In this document: in pieces, positions 19,968-28,712 of the stretch
How the letters are laid out: each line of letters begins with the position of its first letter
Position numbering within the stretch: position 1 is the stretch's first letter
DNA from: Marichromatium purpuratum 984
Lineage (GTDB): Bacteria > Pseudomonadota > Gammaproteobacteria > Chromatiales > Chromatiaceae
Length of the DNA: 64,000 bases
Direction: 5' to 3'
Assembly: GCF_000224005.2 (NCBI RefSeq)
Contig: NZ_CP007031.1
Location: forward strand, 359,501 to 423,500
The notes under the pieces: generated by a model
The model's input: the letters and a program-made list of their open reading frames with translations, nothing else
Database searches by the model: none
Told to the model about the DNA's origin: nothing
Made by a program: the position numbers and the translations under genes

Positions 19968-20659
19968 GGCGCCACCTGCTCGGTGACATAGCCCGCGCCC
20001 ATCCCCGCCAGCGCGGCGAGCACCAGGCCGCCGGGAAGCCCCAGATGGGCGGCGAGCACCGCCACCACCAGTGCGCTCAGCGCCGCGACCCACAGTGCTC
20101 GGTCGATCAGGTTGGGCACGACGATGGCGATGAAGGTCGCCGCCACCGCGAACTCCAACCCCAGACCCTCGATCCCGGGCAGGGTCTCGCCCATCACTAC
20201 CCCGACCAGGGTGGCCAGGTTCCACACCAGATAGAAGACCAGTCCGGCGCCGAGCATGTACCAGCGGTCGAAGGCGGGGGCGTCGTGACGGGTGCAGACG
20301 GCAAACAGCTCGTCGGTGAGGAGAAAGCCCAGCGGCAGGCGCCAGCGCAGCGGCAGCGTGCCGACCCGGTCACGCAGGCTGAGACCGTAGAGCAGGTGTC
20401 GGGCGGTGATGAAGGCGGTGGCCAGCAGCATGGCGGCGAGCGAGGCGCCGTCCTGGCCCATGCCGATCACCACCAGCTGGACCGCGCCGGCGAACAGGAT
20501 CAGCGACAGCGCCTGTCCCTCCAGTGGCGAGAGTCCGGCGCTGACGGCATAGGAGCCGGCGAGCAGTCCCCAGGGAACGACTGCCAGACAGAGTGGCGCG
20601 ATCGCCACCGCGCCGCGCGCGAGACGTCTGCCGGGGTGGGGGAGTGGTGCTGCGTTCAT
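19964..20659 (-). CDS. azlC: AzlC-type branched-chain amino acid permease
   Basis: A 231-residue polytopic membrane protein of the AzlC/YgaZ family. It has LAVVPWGLLAGSYAVSAGLS, LILFAGAVQLVVIGM and FITARHLLYGLSLRDRV with the conserved LTDELFA. It is the large subunit of the exporter. It lies directly behind the AraC regulator (33-base gap), which probably controls it. Confidence 0.9.
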   Translation of the reverse strand: MNAAPLPHPGRRLARGAVAIAPLCLAVVPWGLLAGSYAVSAGLSPLEGQALSLILFAGAVQLVVIGMGQDGASLAAMLLATAFITARHLLYGLSLRDRVGTLPLRWRLPLGFLLTDELFAVCTRHDAPAFDRWYMLGAGLVFYLVWNLATLVGVVMGETLPGIEGLGLEFAVAATFIAIVVPNLIDRALWVAALSALVVAVLAAHLGLPGGLVLAALAGMGAGYVTEQVAP

Positions 20660-20692
20660 GCGGTTTCTGGCGTTGCCGTGGAGCGCTCGAGC

Positions 20693-21559
20693 CTAGCGCT
20701 CGCGCGGCGGCGGCGTCTTGTACGTTCTTGCGCGGTACTGGGCCAGATACTGCCCCGGGGTGATGCCGCGGGCGCGCTTGAAGTGGCGGTGCAGGTGACT
20801 CTGGTCGTGGAAGCCTGCGGCGCAGGCCGCCGCGCCGATCGTCGCGCCCTGGCGCAGCAGCGCGGCGGCCCGCCTGAGCCTGACCTGGATCTGATAGGCG
20901 TGCGGTGGCAGGCCGTAGCGACGGTGGAAACCGCGTACCAGGTGCGCGGGGCTGCAGTCGGCGAGTCGGGCCAGCTCGGCGAGCGGGAGTTCCGCCTCGG
21001 GGGTCTGTGCGAGCCGGTCACGAACCCTCGCCAGCCCGCGCTCGGCGGGTAACGCGCCCGGCGTGGTGCGCATGCCGGCATGGGTTCGCATCAGTTGTGC
21101 GAGAGTGTCGTGGAGTGCGGTGTCGCGTGCGAGCCGATCGGTGGACTGCTCGAGCAGCGCGAAGAGCAGCCGCAGCCGCTGCGCCAGCGCGGGATCATGC
21201 ACCACGGGGGAGCGGAACCAGGGGGCGCGGCGACCTGCCTGGCCGAGTGCGCTCCAGACCTGCTCGAACTGCTCGGGCGTGGGGTAGAGTGCGCGATAGG
21301 CCCAGCCTCCGGCGGTGGCGGCGTGTCCGGTGTGGATGGTGTCGGCGTTGACCAGGATGATGCTGTCGGTCGGGGCGAGATGATCGGCGCCGGCGTTGAA
21401 GAAGGCCTCGGTGCCGCGCTCGACCAGGGCGATGCTGTAGCCGGCATGGGCATGACGTGAGAAACGCTGGTGAAGGTAGTTCGCGCTTAGTCGTTCGAGT
21501 CCGCCGAGTTCGTCGCCGACGCTGAAGTGGACGGATTCTGCGGATGGGCGCCGAGACAT
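20693..21559 (-). CDS. AraC-family transcriptional regulator
   Basis: A 288-residue regulator. The N-terminal cupin-like AraC ligand domain begins SVHFSVGDELGGLERLS and includes FSRHAHAGYSIALVERG. Two C-terminal helix-turn-helix units follow (LARLADCSPAHLVRGFHRRY and FHDQSHLHRHFKRARGITPG). Its position before azlCD suggests it regulates amino acid export. The 5' end overlaps the end of the diguanylate cyclase gene by 73 bases in another frame; a later start would lose the N-terminal strand. Confidence 0.88.
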   Translation of the reverse strand: MSRRPSAESVHFSVGDELGGLERLSANYLHQRFSRHAHAGYSIALVERGTEAFFNAGADHLAPTDSIILVNADTIHTGHAATAGGWAYRALYPTPEQFEQVWSALGQAGRRAPWFRSPVVHDPALAQRLRLLFALLEQSTDRLARDTALHDTLAQLMRTHAGMRTTPGALPAERGLARVRDRLAQTPEAELPLAELARLADCSPAHLVRGFHRRYGLPPHAYQIQVRLRRAAALLRQGATIGAAACAAGFHDQSHLHRHFKRARGITPGQYLAQYRARTYKTPPPRER

Positions 21560-22605
21560 GGGAGGGTTGGCTGGTGCGCGGTGTTGCCGTCGTGTCGGTT
21601 GTCGGCGGAGGGGCAGGGCGAACGTCTGGTCTCGCAGTGTAGCAGTGTCTGTCGCTGCTTGCGGTAGTGGGGGTCGAGTTCACTCCAGGCGATGCAGCCG
21701 TTGCGCCCGTTGGCCTTGATCCAGTAGAGGGCGTCGTCGGCGCGCTTGACGATCTCCTGTGGGTCGCGGGGTGGTGCGAACTGGGGTTGCGGCTGCTGCT
21801 CGCCGACCACGGTGTAGCCGATGCTGACGGTCACCTGGATATGGGTGCAGGCATTGAGCCGGATCGGGTCGCGGTGCAGTCGCGCGCGCAGTTGCGCCAG
21901 TCGGGCGCAGGCGTCCTCGGGGGAGATGCGGTGCATGATCAGCGCGAACTCCTCGCCGCCGATCCGTGCCAGTACGTCGTCGGTGCGGGTGTCGGCGCGG
22001 AGGATGCCGGCGAGTCGCGCGAGCACCCGGTCGCCACCGAGATGGCCGTAGGTGTCGTTGATCCGCTTGAAGTGGTCGATGTCGAGGATGGCGAAGGTGA
22101 AGGGCTCGCCGCTGCGATGATGGTGCTCGAAGCAGTCGGCGATCCGCTCCCAGAAGAAACGCGCGTTGTAGAGCCCGGTGAGCTTGTCGGTGACCGCCTC
22201 GATGCGCAGCTCGGCATTGAGCGCGCGGATACGCTCGGCCTGGCTGCCGATATCGCGCTCGCGCTGCTCGATGGCGCGTCGCATCCACAGGATCTCGCGC
22301 TTGAGCCGGTTGAGCTCGTTCTCGTCGTCGGGGTCGTGTGGCTGCTCGGCCGTCGGCAGAGGGACGGCGTAGTTGCCACGCTTGAGTCCCTCGAGTGCGT
22401 TGCCGATCTGGTGCAGATCGCGCAGACAGATCCAGGGCAGCAGCAGTGGGTTGAGGGTGAAGGCGGTGACCAGGGTCATCAGCGCGAACACCAGCAGTGG
22501 ACCGAGCTGCTCGGCGCCCATGATCAGCGGACCGAAGAGGGCGCTGCCGAGGCCGAGGGTGAGGGTCTGGGCGCACATGATCCGGGCGCCGATCTTGAGC
22601 TGCAT
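21487..22605 (-). CDS. Membrane-anchored diguanylate cyclase (GGDEF protein)
   Basis: A 372-residue protein. Two N-terminal membrane helices (residues about 10-60) have almost no periplasmic loop. A HAMP-like segment (LKRGNYAVPLPTAE) and a coiled coil follow, then a GGDEF domain with DIDHFKRINDTYGHLGGDRV and an intact RIGGEEFAL active site. An inhibitory I-site (RTDD, five residues before GGEEF) is present, so product feedback by c-di-GMP is expected. The roughly 60-residue C-terminal tail is low complexity. A Fur-box-like palindrome lies 51 bases upstream of the start. Confidence 0.9.
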   Translation of the reverse strand: MQLKIGARIMCAQTLTLGLGSALFGPLIMGAEQLGPLLVFALMTLVTAFTLNPLLLPWICLRDLHQIGNALEGLKRGNYAVPLPTAEQPHDPDDENELNRLKREILWMRRAIEQRERDIGSQAERIRALNAELRIEAVTDKLTGLYNARFFWERIADCFEHHHRSGEPFTFAILDIDHFKRINDTYGHLGGDRVLARLAGILRADTRTDDVLARIGGEEFALIMHRISPEDACARLAQLRARLHRDPIRLNACTHIQVTVSIGYTVVGEQQPQPQFAPPRDPQEIVKRADDALYWIKANGRNGCIAWSELDPHYRKQRQTLLHCETRRSPCPSADNRHDGNTAHQPTLPCLGAHPQNPSTSASATNSADSND

Positions 22606-22655
22606 CGAGGGCTGTCAGGTCATCGGGAATGGTTCGATGATACCATTTGATAGGA

Positions 22656-22674
22656 AATGATATTCGTTATCATT
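22656..22674 (-). promoter_or_regulatory. Fur-box-like palindrome upstream of the diguanylate cyclase
   Basis: A 19-bp near-perfect inverted repeat, AATGATATTCGTTATCATT, in a notably AT-rich patch. It resembles the Fur consensus (two facing NAT repeats). It lies between the end of the DUF4857-type gene and the diguanylate cyclase ATG, so it would act on the latter. The same type of site lies before feoA at the other end of this cluster. Confidence 0.6.
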
Positions 22675-22756
22675 TAAAAGCTGTGACCTGGTCGTGATGA
22701 CGGCGCTCGACCGTCATCACGATCGGCACACCGCAGACCTTGAGAGCGTGCCGCCC

Positions 22757-24013
22757 TCAGTGCGCTCGACTGGGAGGCCCGGGGATCAGCAGCAGCGCCG
22801 CCAGCCCGTAGAGACCGGTGAGACCGACCAGCAGCAGCTCGGCGCCGGCCTGGGCCGGTTGGGGGCGGTGTCGTTTCAGTCGGACGAGGGTGAGTAGCAG
22901 CGCGAGACCGATGCCGAAGAGCGCACTCGGTCCGTGTGGTCGTGGCATGAGTTGCAGGTAGCGCTGATCGGGATCGTGCAGCGCCAGCTCGAAGGGGACC
23001 AGGGCCTCCCAGATCCGCTCGCCGACTCCCTCGCGGTGTGTCGTCATCGCGCGCCGGTGGCTGGCGATCGGTTGCCACTGGTGATCCATGACCACGGCCT
23101 GGATCTGTTGTTGATCGCTGTAGATCGCGGTGCGGTGGAGTGGGTCGAAGAGGATCTTCAGTGCCATCCGGTCGGGCTGGTAGCCGGGCAGCTCGAGCGG
23201 AACCAGTCCGTAGTCGGCCTCGCGCAGCAGCAGCAGACGGTCGTCGCGGGTGAGCAGGATGCCGAGGATCTCGCGGCGCTTGTTCTCGGTCACCTTGAGA
23301 TGACGGATCTCGACCCCGACGGGAAGCGGCACCCGGTCCACCCGGGGCTGGCCGTCGACCCGACGTAGATGGAACAGCGCGCCCTGCGCGTCGAGCAGGA
23401 AGTGACCGGCGTCGAAGGCCTTGAGGATCGACACCCGAGCGAAGGTCGCCTGTACCGGGAAGCGAAAACCGGCCTCGGCCAGGGTGTTGGTGAAGCGCTC
23501 GCTGAGTTCCGGGTCGCGGCGGTTGTGGTCGCTGTCGATGAAGGTCAGCTCGTTGCCGGGACGCACCACGTTCTCGGGGAAGCGCAGCCGTGCCCGCCCC
23601 GGGTTCGACTCCAGCAGCGGGTAGAGCGCGATGCGCGGGGCGTGCTCCGGCAGCTCGCGTGGTTTGAGTTCGAGCACCTGACGCTCGGCGACGATCGTCT
23701 CGCGGTCGAAGCGCTGACCGGCCAACGCCAGCGGCAGGCGTCCCCACAGCTCCATGTTCTTGTAGTAGATGAAGGGGATCAGGGTCTCGAAGGTGCGGCG
23801 ATCGTAGTCGGTGCCGTTCTCGTCGCGATAGACGAACTGGTGGCCGGGGCCGAGTTGTTCGGTATAGACGAAACGCTCGATCACCGGGCTGTAGAACAGC
23901 CGGGTCTTGCCGAGACGCTGCTCGGCGAGCAGCCCGTGGAGCTGGGGCAGCCACACCGCGAGCAGAAAGACGGTGAGCAGGAGGAGTGCCCAGCGGGCGA
24001 GTCTGGCGGTCAT
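22757..24013 (-). CDS. DUF4857-type membrane protein of the feo-ABC cluster
   Basis: A 418-residue protein with one N-terminal membrane helix (residues about 6-25) and a large extracytoplasmic domain. Two C-terminal helices (about 365-385 and 395-412) follow. The soluble part is rich in beta-strand-like segments (FLLDAQGALFHLRRVDG, RDDRLLLLREADYGLVPLEL) and resembles a beta-propeller or beta-sandwich. I assign it to the DUF4857 group from overall architecture and from the ABC-permease-feo context; no function is known. It follows the permease after four bases and is the last gene of the likely feo operon. Confidence 0.6.
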   Translation of the reverse strand: MTARLARWALLLLTVFLLAVWLPQLHGLLAEQRLGKTRLFYSPVIERFVYTEQLGPGHQFVYRDENGTDYDRRTFETLIPFIYYKNMELWGRLPLALAGQRFDRETIVAERQVLELKPRELPEHAPRIALYPLLESNPGRARLRFPENVVRPGNELTFIDSDHNRRDPELSERFTNTLAEAGFRFPVQATFARVSILKAFDAGHFLLDAQGALFHLRRVDGQPRVDRVPLPVGVEIRHLKVTENKRREILGILLTRDDRLLLLREADYGLVPLELPGYQPDRMALKILFDPLHRTAIYSDQQQIQAVVMDHQWQPIASHRRAMTTHREGVGERIWEALVPFELALHDPDQRYLQLMPRPHGPSALFGIGLALLLTLVRLKRHRPQPAQAGAELLLVGLTGLYGLAALLLIPGPPSRAH

Positions 24014-24017
24014 CGAC

Positions 24018-24683
24018 TCAATTCCGGTGACGATAGCGGTGGACGGGCAGTACGACGGCCGGCAGCAGCAACAGCGAGGCCCCCGTCAGCCAGGGCAGGA
24101 TGCGGTCGTATTCCTGATAACCCTGGTGGCGATAGAGCAGCGCGAGCAGCGCGGCCCCGAGTGCGAGGTTGATCAGGCGCCGGCCAGGCACCGGCTCCAG
24201 CAGCGCCAGGGTGGTGGCGAGATAGGCGACCCAGCCGCCGAGCAGCCAGGGCAGGGCGGTGAGCAGGGCGCTGAACGCCGCCTCGTGCGGGAACCACAGC
24301 CCGACCAGGGTATAGAGCGCGGCGGCGTCGAGCAGTGCCAGTGCGCCGCCGAGCGCGGCACCGATACCGACCCAGGCGAGCACCAGCAGCTCGGTGCGCA
24401 GCGGCAGGTGTAGCGACAGCCGCAGCCGCCCGGCGAGCATCTCCGGCCCGAACTGGGCGACGGCGAGCGCCGCGCCGGTGATCGCGGGCAGGTACTGCAG
24501 CTGGGTATGGAGCAGACGGCGCAGCTCGAAGGCCCAGTACCAGACCATCTCCGAGTGTTCGATGCGGAACTGGTGGCGCAGTGCGAGCAGCAGCTGGGCG
24601 AGTAGCGCGAGATGGATCAGCAGCGCGGCGACCCACACCCAGCGCAGCTTCAGCCATTCCTTGAGAACGATGGCGCGGAGCAT
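24018..24683 (-). CDS. ABC-2-like permease subunit
   Basis: A 221-residue membrane protein with about six hydrophobic helices, starting MLRAIVLKEWLKLRW. This resembles the N-terminus of ABC-2 type permeases, in which a KEW/KE motif precedes the first helix. It starts one base after the stop of the adjacent ATPase, so the two form a transporter. The substrate is unknown. It has no periplasmic binding-protein partner in the window. Confidence 0.7.
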   Translation of the reverse strand: MLRAIVLKEWLKLRWVWVAALLIHLALLAQLLLALRHQFRIEHSEMVWYWAFELRRLLHTQLQYLPAITGAALAVAQFGPEMLAGRLRLSLHLPLRTELLVLAWVGIGAALGGALALLDAAALYTLVGLWFPHEAAFSALLTALPWLLGGWVAYLATTLALLEPVPGRRLINLALGAALLALLYRHQGYQEYDRILPWLTGASLLLLPAVVLPVHRYRHRN

Positions 24684-24684
24684 G

Positions 24685-25572
24685 TCAGTACTTCCCGGTC
24701 AATCCGATGAAGGCGTCCTCGAGCGTCATCGGCAGCACCTCGCCGAGCCGCGCACCGGGCCACTGCTCGGCCAGCCGAGCCGCGATTCGGTCGCGTTCGG
24801 CGAAGCTGTAGAGACGCGGTTGGCGGCCGTGCAGGTCGAGGTTACGGATCAACCGGTCGGTGGGCGGTGGCGGTTGTTCGCCGGGGGTGAGCGCGAAGCA
24901 GCGGAAGTCGCGACGGAAGTCGGCCAGCGGCATCTGCAGCAGCTCGCCGCCGCGTTGCAGAAAGATCACCTCGTCGACCAATTCCTCCATGTCCTGCACC
25001 ACGTGCGAGGTGAGAAAGACGGTGCGCTCGCCCGCGTCGAGATAGCGCGCCAGATAGTCGAGGAACAGCCGTCGGTAACCGGCGTCGAGCCCCATCGAGT
25101 AGTCGTCGAGGATCATCAGCTCGGGGTCTTGGGCAAAGATCAGCCCGAGGACCACCTGTGAGCGCTGACCGCACGACATGTTGGCGATGCGGTGGTCGCG
25201 CGGCAGCTGCATGCGATCGACCAGGTCGTAGTAACGTTCATGACGCCAGTTCGGGTAGAACGGGCGATAGAAGCGCTCGATCTGCTCGATGGTCATGAAG
25301 TCGTAGGCCAGGTGGCCCTCGAACAGCAGTCCGATCCGTGCCCGGGTGGCCGGGGAGAGCGCGTGCGAGTCCTCGCCGAGCACCCGGCAATGACCGCCGG
25401 CGGGGCGCTGGAAGCCCATCAGCAGCCGGATCAGGGTGGTCTTGCCGACCCCGTTCTTGCCCAGCAGGGCGACGACCTTGCCGCGTGGGACGCGGAACTC
25501 GAGGTCGCGATAGAGGGTGCGGCGCCCATAGTGGTGGGTGAGGCCGGAGACCTCGATGGCGGTGTCGCTCAT
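24685..25572 (-). CDS. ABC transporter ATP-binding protein with altered motifs
   Basis: A 295-residue ATPase. Walker A GKNGVGKTT is canonical (residues 38-46). The signature is MSCGQ (132-136) instead of LSGGQ, and Walker B reads ELMILDD (151-157) with Asp where the catalytic Glu is usual; the switch His is H190. The start at 25572 gives MSDTAIEVSGLTHHYG. A C-terminal extension of about 75 residues follows the ATPase core. It sits 14 bases after the FeoB-associated peptide gene. The motif changes suggest slow hydrolysis or a specialised family rather than decay, because the frame is intact. Confidence 0.85.
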   Translation of the reverse strand: MSDTAIEVSGLTHHYGRRTLYRDLEFRVPRGKVVALLGKNGVGKTTLIRLLMGFQRPAGGHCRVLGEDSHALSPATRARIGLLFEGHLAYDFMTIEQIERFYRPFYPNWRHERYYDLVDRMQLPRDHRIANMSCGQRSQVVLGLIFAQDPELMILDDYSMGLDAGYRRLFLDYLARYLDAGERTVFLTSHVVQDMEELVDEVIFLQRGGELLQMPLADFRRDFRCFALTPGEQPPPPTDRLIRNLDLHGRQPRLYSFAERDRIAARLAEQWPGARLGEVLPMTLEDAFIGLTGKY

Positions 25573-25586
25573 CCTTGGGAGGGCGC

Positions 25587-25829
25587 TCAGCGACGGCCCT
25601 GGCCGATGCGTGGTGGTGTCACCCGGGGCGGCGCGGTGGTGGCGCAGCCGCCACCCTTGCCCTTGCCCGAGCAGCCGCCACAGCGACCGCGGTTGGCCCA
25701 CAGGGTGCGGTAGAGATAGTAGAGCGCTGCGCCGAGCGCGATCAGCGGGATGAGGCTGTCGGCCCAGCCGAGCGCGTTGCCGGCGGCGACCACCGTCGCG
25801 GCGCTGCTGTCGGTTGCGGTCTCTTGCAT
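25587..25829 (-). CDS. FeoB-associated Cys-rich membrane peptide
   Basis: An 80-residue peptide. One membrane helix (about residues 22-42, WADSLIPLIALGAALYYLYR) is followed by a cytoplasm-side RGRCGGCSGKGKGGGC motif (C-x2-C and a third Cys) and a basic tail. Small single-helix Cys-rich proteins of this form accompany FeoB in many bacteria and have been proposed to fill a FeoC-like role. It follows feoB by 55 bases. Confidence 0.75.
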   Translation of the reverse strand: MQETATDSSAATVVAAGNALGWADSLIPLIALGAALYYLYRTLWANRGRCGGCSGKGKGGGCATTAPPRVTPPRIGQGRR

Positions 25830-25884
25830 GCGGTGCTCCGTGGTCTGCGAATGGGGGCGGCCGGGGCGCGGCCCCGGCCCCCGG

Positions 25885-28404
25885 TCAGCCGTGTTCGGGT
25901 GCGGTGGTCAGGGCGACGGGGCGTCTCCGGCCCGGCCCGGTGAACAACCCGAGCAGCAACAGCAGCGCGAGCGCGCCGAAGTAGGTCCAGCTCATCATCT
26001 CGATCCCCGAGGAGCCGGTGACGATACCGATGGTGTAGACCGCGCTGGCCACACCGAGCCCGAGCAGTGTCGGGAAGACGATCGAGAACAGCATCCACTT
26101 GTAGGAGCCGGTCTGGACCTTGACCATCACCGTGGTGGCGAGACAGGGCGGGTAGAGCGCGAAGAACAGGATCACCGCCACCGCGGTGAGTGCGGTGGCG
26201 CCGCCGGCGCGGGTCTCCTCGCCCATGCGTTGCTCGAGCGTGGCGTTCTGGTCCTCGTCCTGCTGGAACAGCACCCCGAGGGTGGCGACGCTGCTCTCGC
26301 GCGCGGCGAAGGAGGAGAGCAGGGCGACGTTGATCTTCCAGTCGAAGCCGGCGAACTGGGTCACCGGCTCCATGCCGCGCCCGATGATGCCGAGGATCGA
26401 GCTGGTGATGCGCTCCTCCTTCATCTCGCGGCGCAGCGACTTGCGCGCCGAGCTGAGCTTGCGCAGCTGCCGGCTCGCTTGGCGGGCGTCGCGATCGCCC
26501 TTGGGCGGCGCGACCAGCGGGAAGTAGTCGGGGTTGCGTCGCTCGAAGCGTGCCTTGACCGCGCGTGAGCCCTCGGCCCCGGAGGCATTGAGCTTGGCGC
26601 GCTTGTAGTCGTTGTAATAGTTGAGCAGCGGGGTGATGTGCTCGGGGCTGGCGACCCAGTCATAGGCGTTGCCCGCCATCGCCTGCTCGAAGTTGCTCAC
26701 CGCCGCGCGACCGCGCTCCTCGAAGTCGGCCATGCGGGTGTCGGAGAGTCCGGGCAGGTGCAGCAGGGTGAAGACCACCACTGCCACCGCGATGACGATG
26801 GTGCCGACCTTCTTGATGTAGAGCCAGGTGCGATCGATGGCGCGACGCAGCACGCCACCGAGGGTCGGCAGGTGATAGGCCGGCAACTCCATGACGAAGG
26901 GGGAGGTCTCCTCGCCGCGCAGTACGGTACGGGTGAGCAGCTTGGCCACCAGCAGCGCGAAGATGATGGTCATGGTCGAGATGTAGAACATCATCAGCGC
27001 CTTGTGCTCGACGAAGAAGATCCCGAGCAGCAGGGTGTAGAGCGGCACCTTGGCCAGACAGTTCATGAAGGGCACGGTGAGGATGGTGGCCATCCGTGCG
27101 CGGTTGTCGGGGATGCCCTTGGTGGCCATCACCCCGGGCACCGCACAGCCGCCGGCGAATACCCCGGCGAGGATGAAGGGCAGGGTACTCTGGCCGTGCA
27201 GCCCGAAGCGGTGCAGCACCTTGTCGAGGATGAAGGCGATGCGCGCCATGTAGCCCGAGTCCTCGAGCACCGCGATCAGCGCGAAGAGGATGAGGAAGAT
27301 CGGCACATAGTTGAGCAGGGTGTTGGCCGAGTCGACCAGCCACAGCCCGAGCGCGCGGGTGTAGGGATCGACCAGGAAGCCGGCATCGGGCAGTACCCCG
27401 GCGACCAGCTCGCGCATCCCGGCGAGCAGCGGCCAGGTGTAGTTGGTCAGCTCGTAGCCCCAGACGATCGCCACCTGATAGATCAGGAACACGGTGAGCA
27501 CCAGGAAGGCCGGCGCGGCGAGACGGTTGAGCAACACGCGGTCGATGCGCTCGGTCAGGGTGGTGCGCGGACGGTCCTCGCGTCGCTCGACCACGCCCTC
27601 GAGCAGTTGCCCGACGCTCTGGTCGCGACAGGCCGCGAGATGGTCGGCGACATCGAGTCGCGCCTGGGTCTCGAAGTCGCGGCGCCGCCGCGCCGCCTCC
27701 TGGAGCAGGGCCTCGGCCTGTGGTGCGGGCAGACGCTCGCGCAGCTGACGCTGCGCCTGGGCGTCGTCCTCGAGCAGCTTGAGCGCGAGCCAGCGCGCGG
27801 GCACGGCGGCCAGCTCCGGGGTGGTGGTCGTGTGCTCGACGAGTGCGCCGATCGCCGGTTCCAGCTCGCCGTAGTCGACCGCGGCGGCGGTCTCGCGGTG
27901 ATCGCACGCACGCGCGCGAATCGCCCCGCGCAGCGCCTCGCGCCCCTCGGCCTTGCGCCCGACGGTGGGGATCACCGGGACATCGAGTCGTGCGGCCAGG
28001 CGCTGCGGGTCGATCTCCAGCCCGCGCCCGGCGGCGACGTCCATCATGTTCAGCGCCAGCACCAACGGCAGCTCCATCTCCTGGAGCTGCAGGGTGAGGT
28101 GCAGCGAACGGCGCAGGTTGGAGCCGTCGACCACGTTGACGACGACGTCCGGGCGCTCCTGGATGAGGAAGTCGCGCGCCACCCGTTCCTCCAGCGAGAA
28201 GGAGGTCAGGCTGTAGGTGCCGGGCAGGTCGACGATGCGTACCCGGCCCTCGGTGTCGCCGTACTGGCCGTACTTCTTGTCGACCGTCACCCCGGGGTAG
28301 TTGGCGACGTGCTGGCGCGCCCCGGTGAGGGCGTTGAACAGGGTCGACTTGCCGGCGTTCTGCTGACCGGCGAGGGCGACCAGCAGGTCTCTGCGCTCAG
28401 TCAT
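25885..28404 (-). CDS. feoB: Ferrous iron transport protein B
   Basis: An 839-residue Fe(II) transporter. The cytoplasmic G domain has G1 GQQNAGKST, G3 DLPGTYSLTSFS and G4 NMMD. The membrane domain has two Gate motifs with the conserved Cys (GGCAVPGVMATKG and YPPCLATTVMVK). Compared with the 773-residue E. coli protein it carries an extra charged insertion of roughly 120 residues between membrane helices (around residues 550-680). The ATG overlaps the feoA stop by eight bases. Confidence 0.97.
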   Translation of the reverse strand: MTERRDLLVALAGQQNAGKSTLFNALTGARQHVANYPGVTVDKKYGQYGDTEGRVRIVDLPGTYSLTSFSLEERVARDFLIQERPDVVVNVVDGSNLRRSLHLTLQLQEMELPLVLALNMMDVAAGRGLEIDPQRLAARLDVPVIPTVGRKAEGREALRGAIRARACDHRETAAAVDYGELEPAIGALVEHTTTTPELAAVPARWLALKLLEDDAQAQRQLRERLPAPQAEALLQEAARRRRDFETQARLDVADHLAACRDQSVGQLLEGVVERREDRPRTTLTERIDRVLLNRLAAPAFLVLTVFLIYQVAIVWGYELTNYTWPLLAGMRELVAGVLPDAGFLVDPYTRALGLWLVDSANTLLNYVPIFLILFALIAVLEDSGYMARIAFILDKVLHRFGLHGQSTLPFILAGVFAGGCAVPGVMATKGIPDNRARMATILTVPFMNCLAKVPLYTLLLGIFFVEHKALMMFYISTMTIIFALLVAKLLTRTVLRGEETSPFVMELPAYHLPTLGGVLRRAIDRTWLYIKKVGTIVIAVAVVVFTLLHLPGLSDTRMADFEERGRAAVSNFEQAMAGNAYDWVASPEHITPLLNYYNDYKRAKLNASGAEGSRAVKARFERRNPDYFPLVAPPKGDRDARQASRQLRKLSSARKSLRREMKEERITSSILGIIGRGMEPVTQFAGFDWKINVALLSSFAARESSVATLGVLFQQDEDQNATLEQRMGEETRAGGATALTAVAVILFFALYPPCLATTVMVKVQTGSYKWMLFSIVFPTLLGLGVASAVYTIGIVTGSSGIEMMSWTYFGALALLLLLGLFTGPGRRRPVALTTAPEHG

Positions 28405-28651
28405 CGTCGCCGACCTCGATGGTGGCTGCCTCCTGACGGCGCAGGGTGACGTTGGTCGCCTCCAACTGCAGTTCGATGGGGTCGTTCAGTGGCGCGCTGC
28501 GCACCAGCACCACCTCGACGTTCGGCATCAGTCCCAGGTCCATGAGGCGCTGGCGCACGGCGCCACGGGCGTGGTGACGACGGATGCGCGCGCGATGGCC
28601 GGGATGCATGTCGTTGAGGGTGCGGTGGGGGCAGTTCGGTCGGTTCGGCAT
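28397..28651 (-). CDS. feoA: Ferrous iron transport protein A
   Basis: An 84-residue SH3-like FeoA domain with RQRLMDLGLMPNVEVVLVR and ELQLEATNVTLRRQEAATIE. The start at 28651 gives MPNRPNCPHRTLNDMHPG; the short Cys/His-containing N-terminal segment NCPH is a little longer than in E. coli FeoA. It is first in the operon with feoB. A palindromic operator lies 62 bases upstream. Confidence 0.93.
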   Translation of the reverse strand: MPNRPNCPHRTLNDMHPGHRARIRRHHARGAVRQRLMDLGLMPNVEVVLVRSAPLNDPIELQLEATNVTLRRQEAATIEVGDDD

Positions 28652-28712
28652 GGCGAGGCCTTGAGCAGTACGAGCGGGCTGAAGGCGGAATTCTAGACTT
28701 ATTGATGCCATA

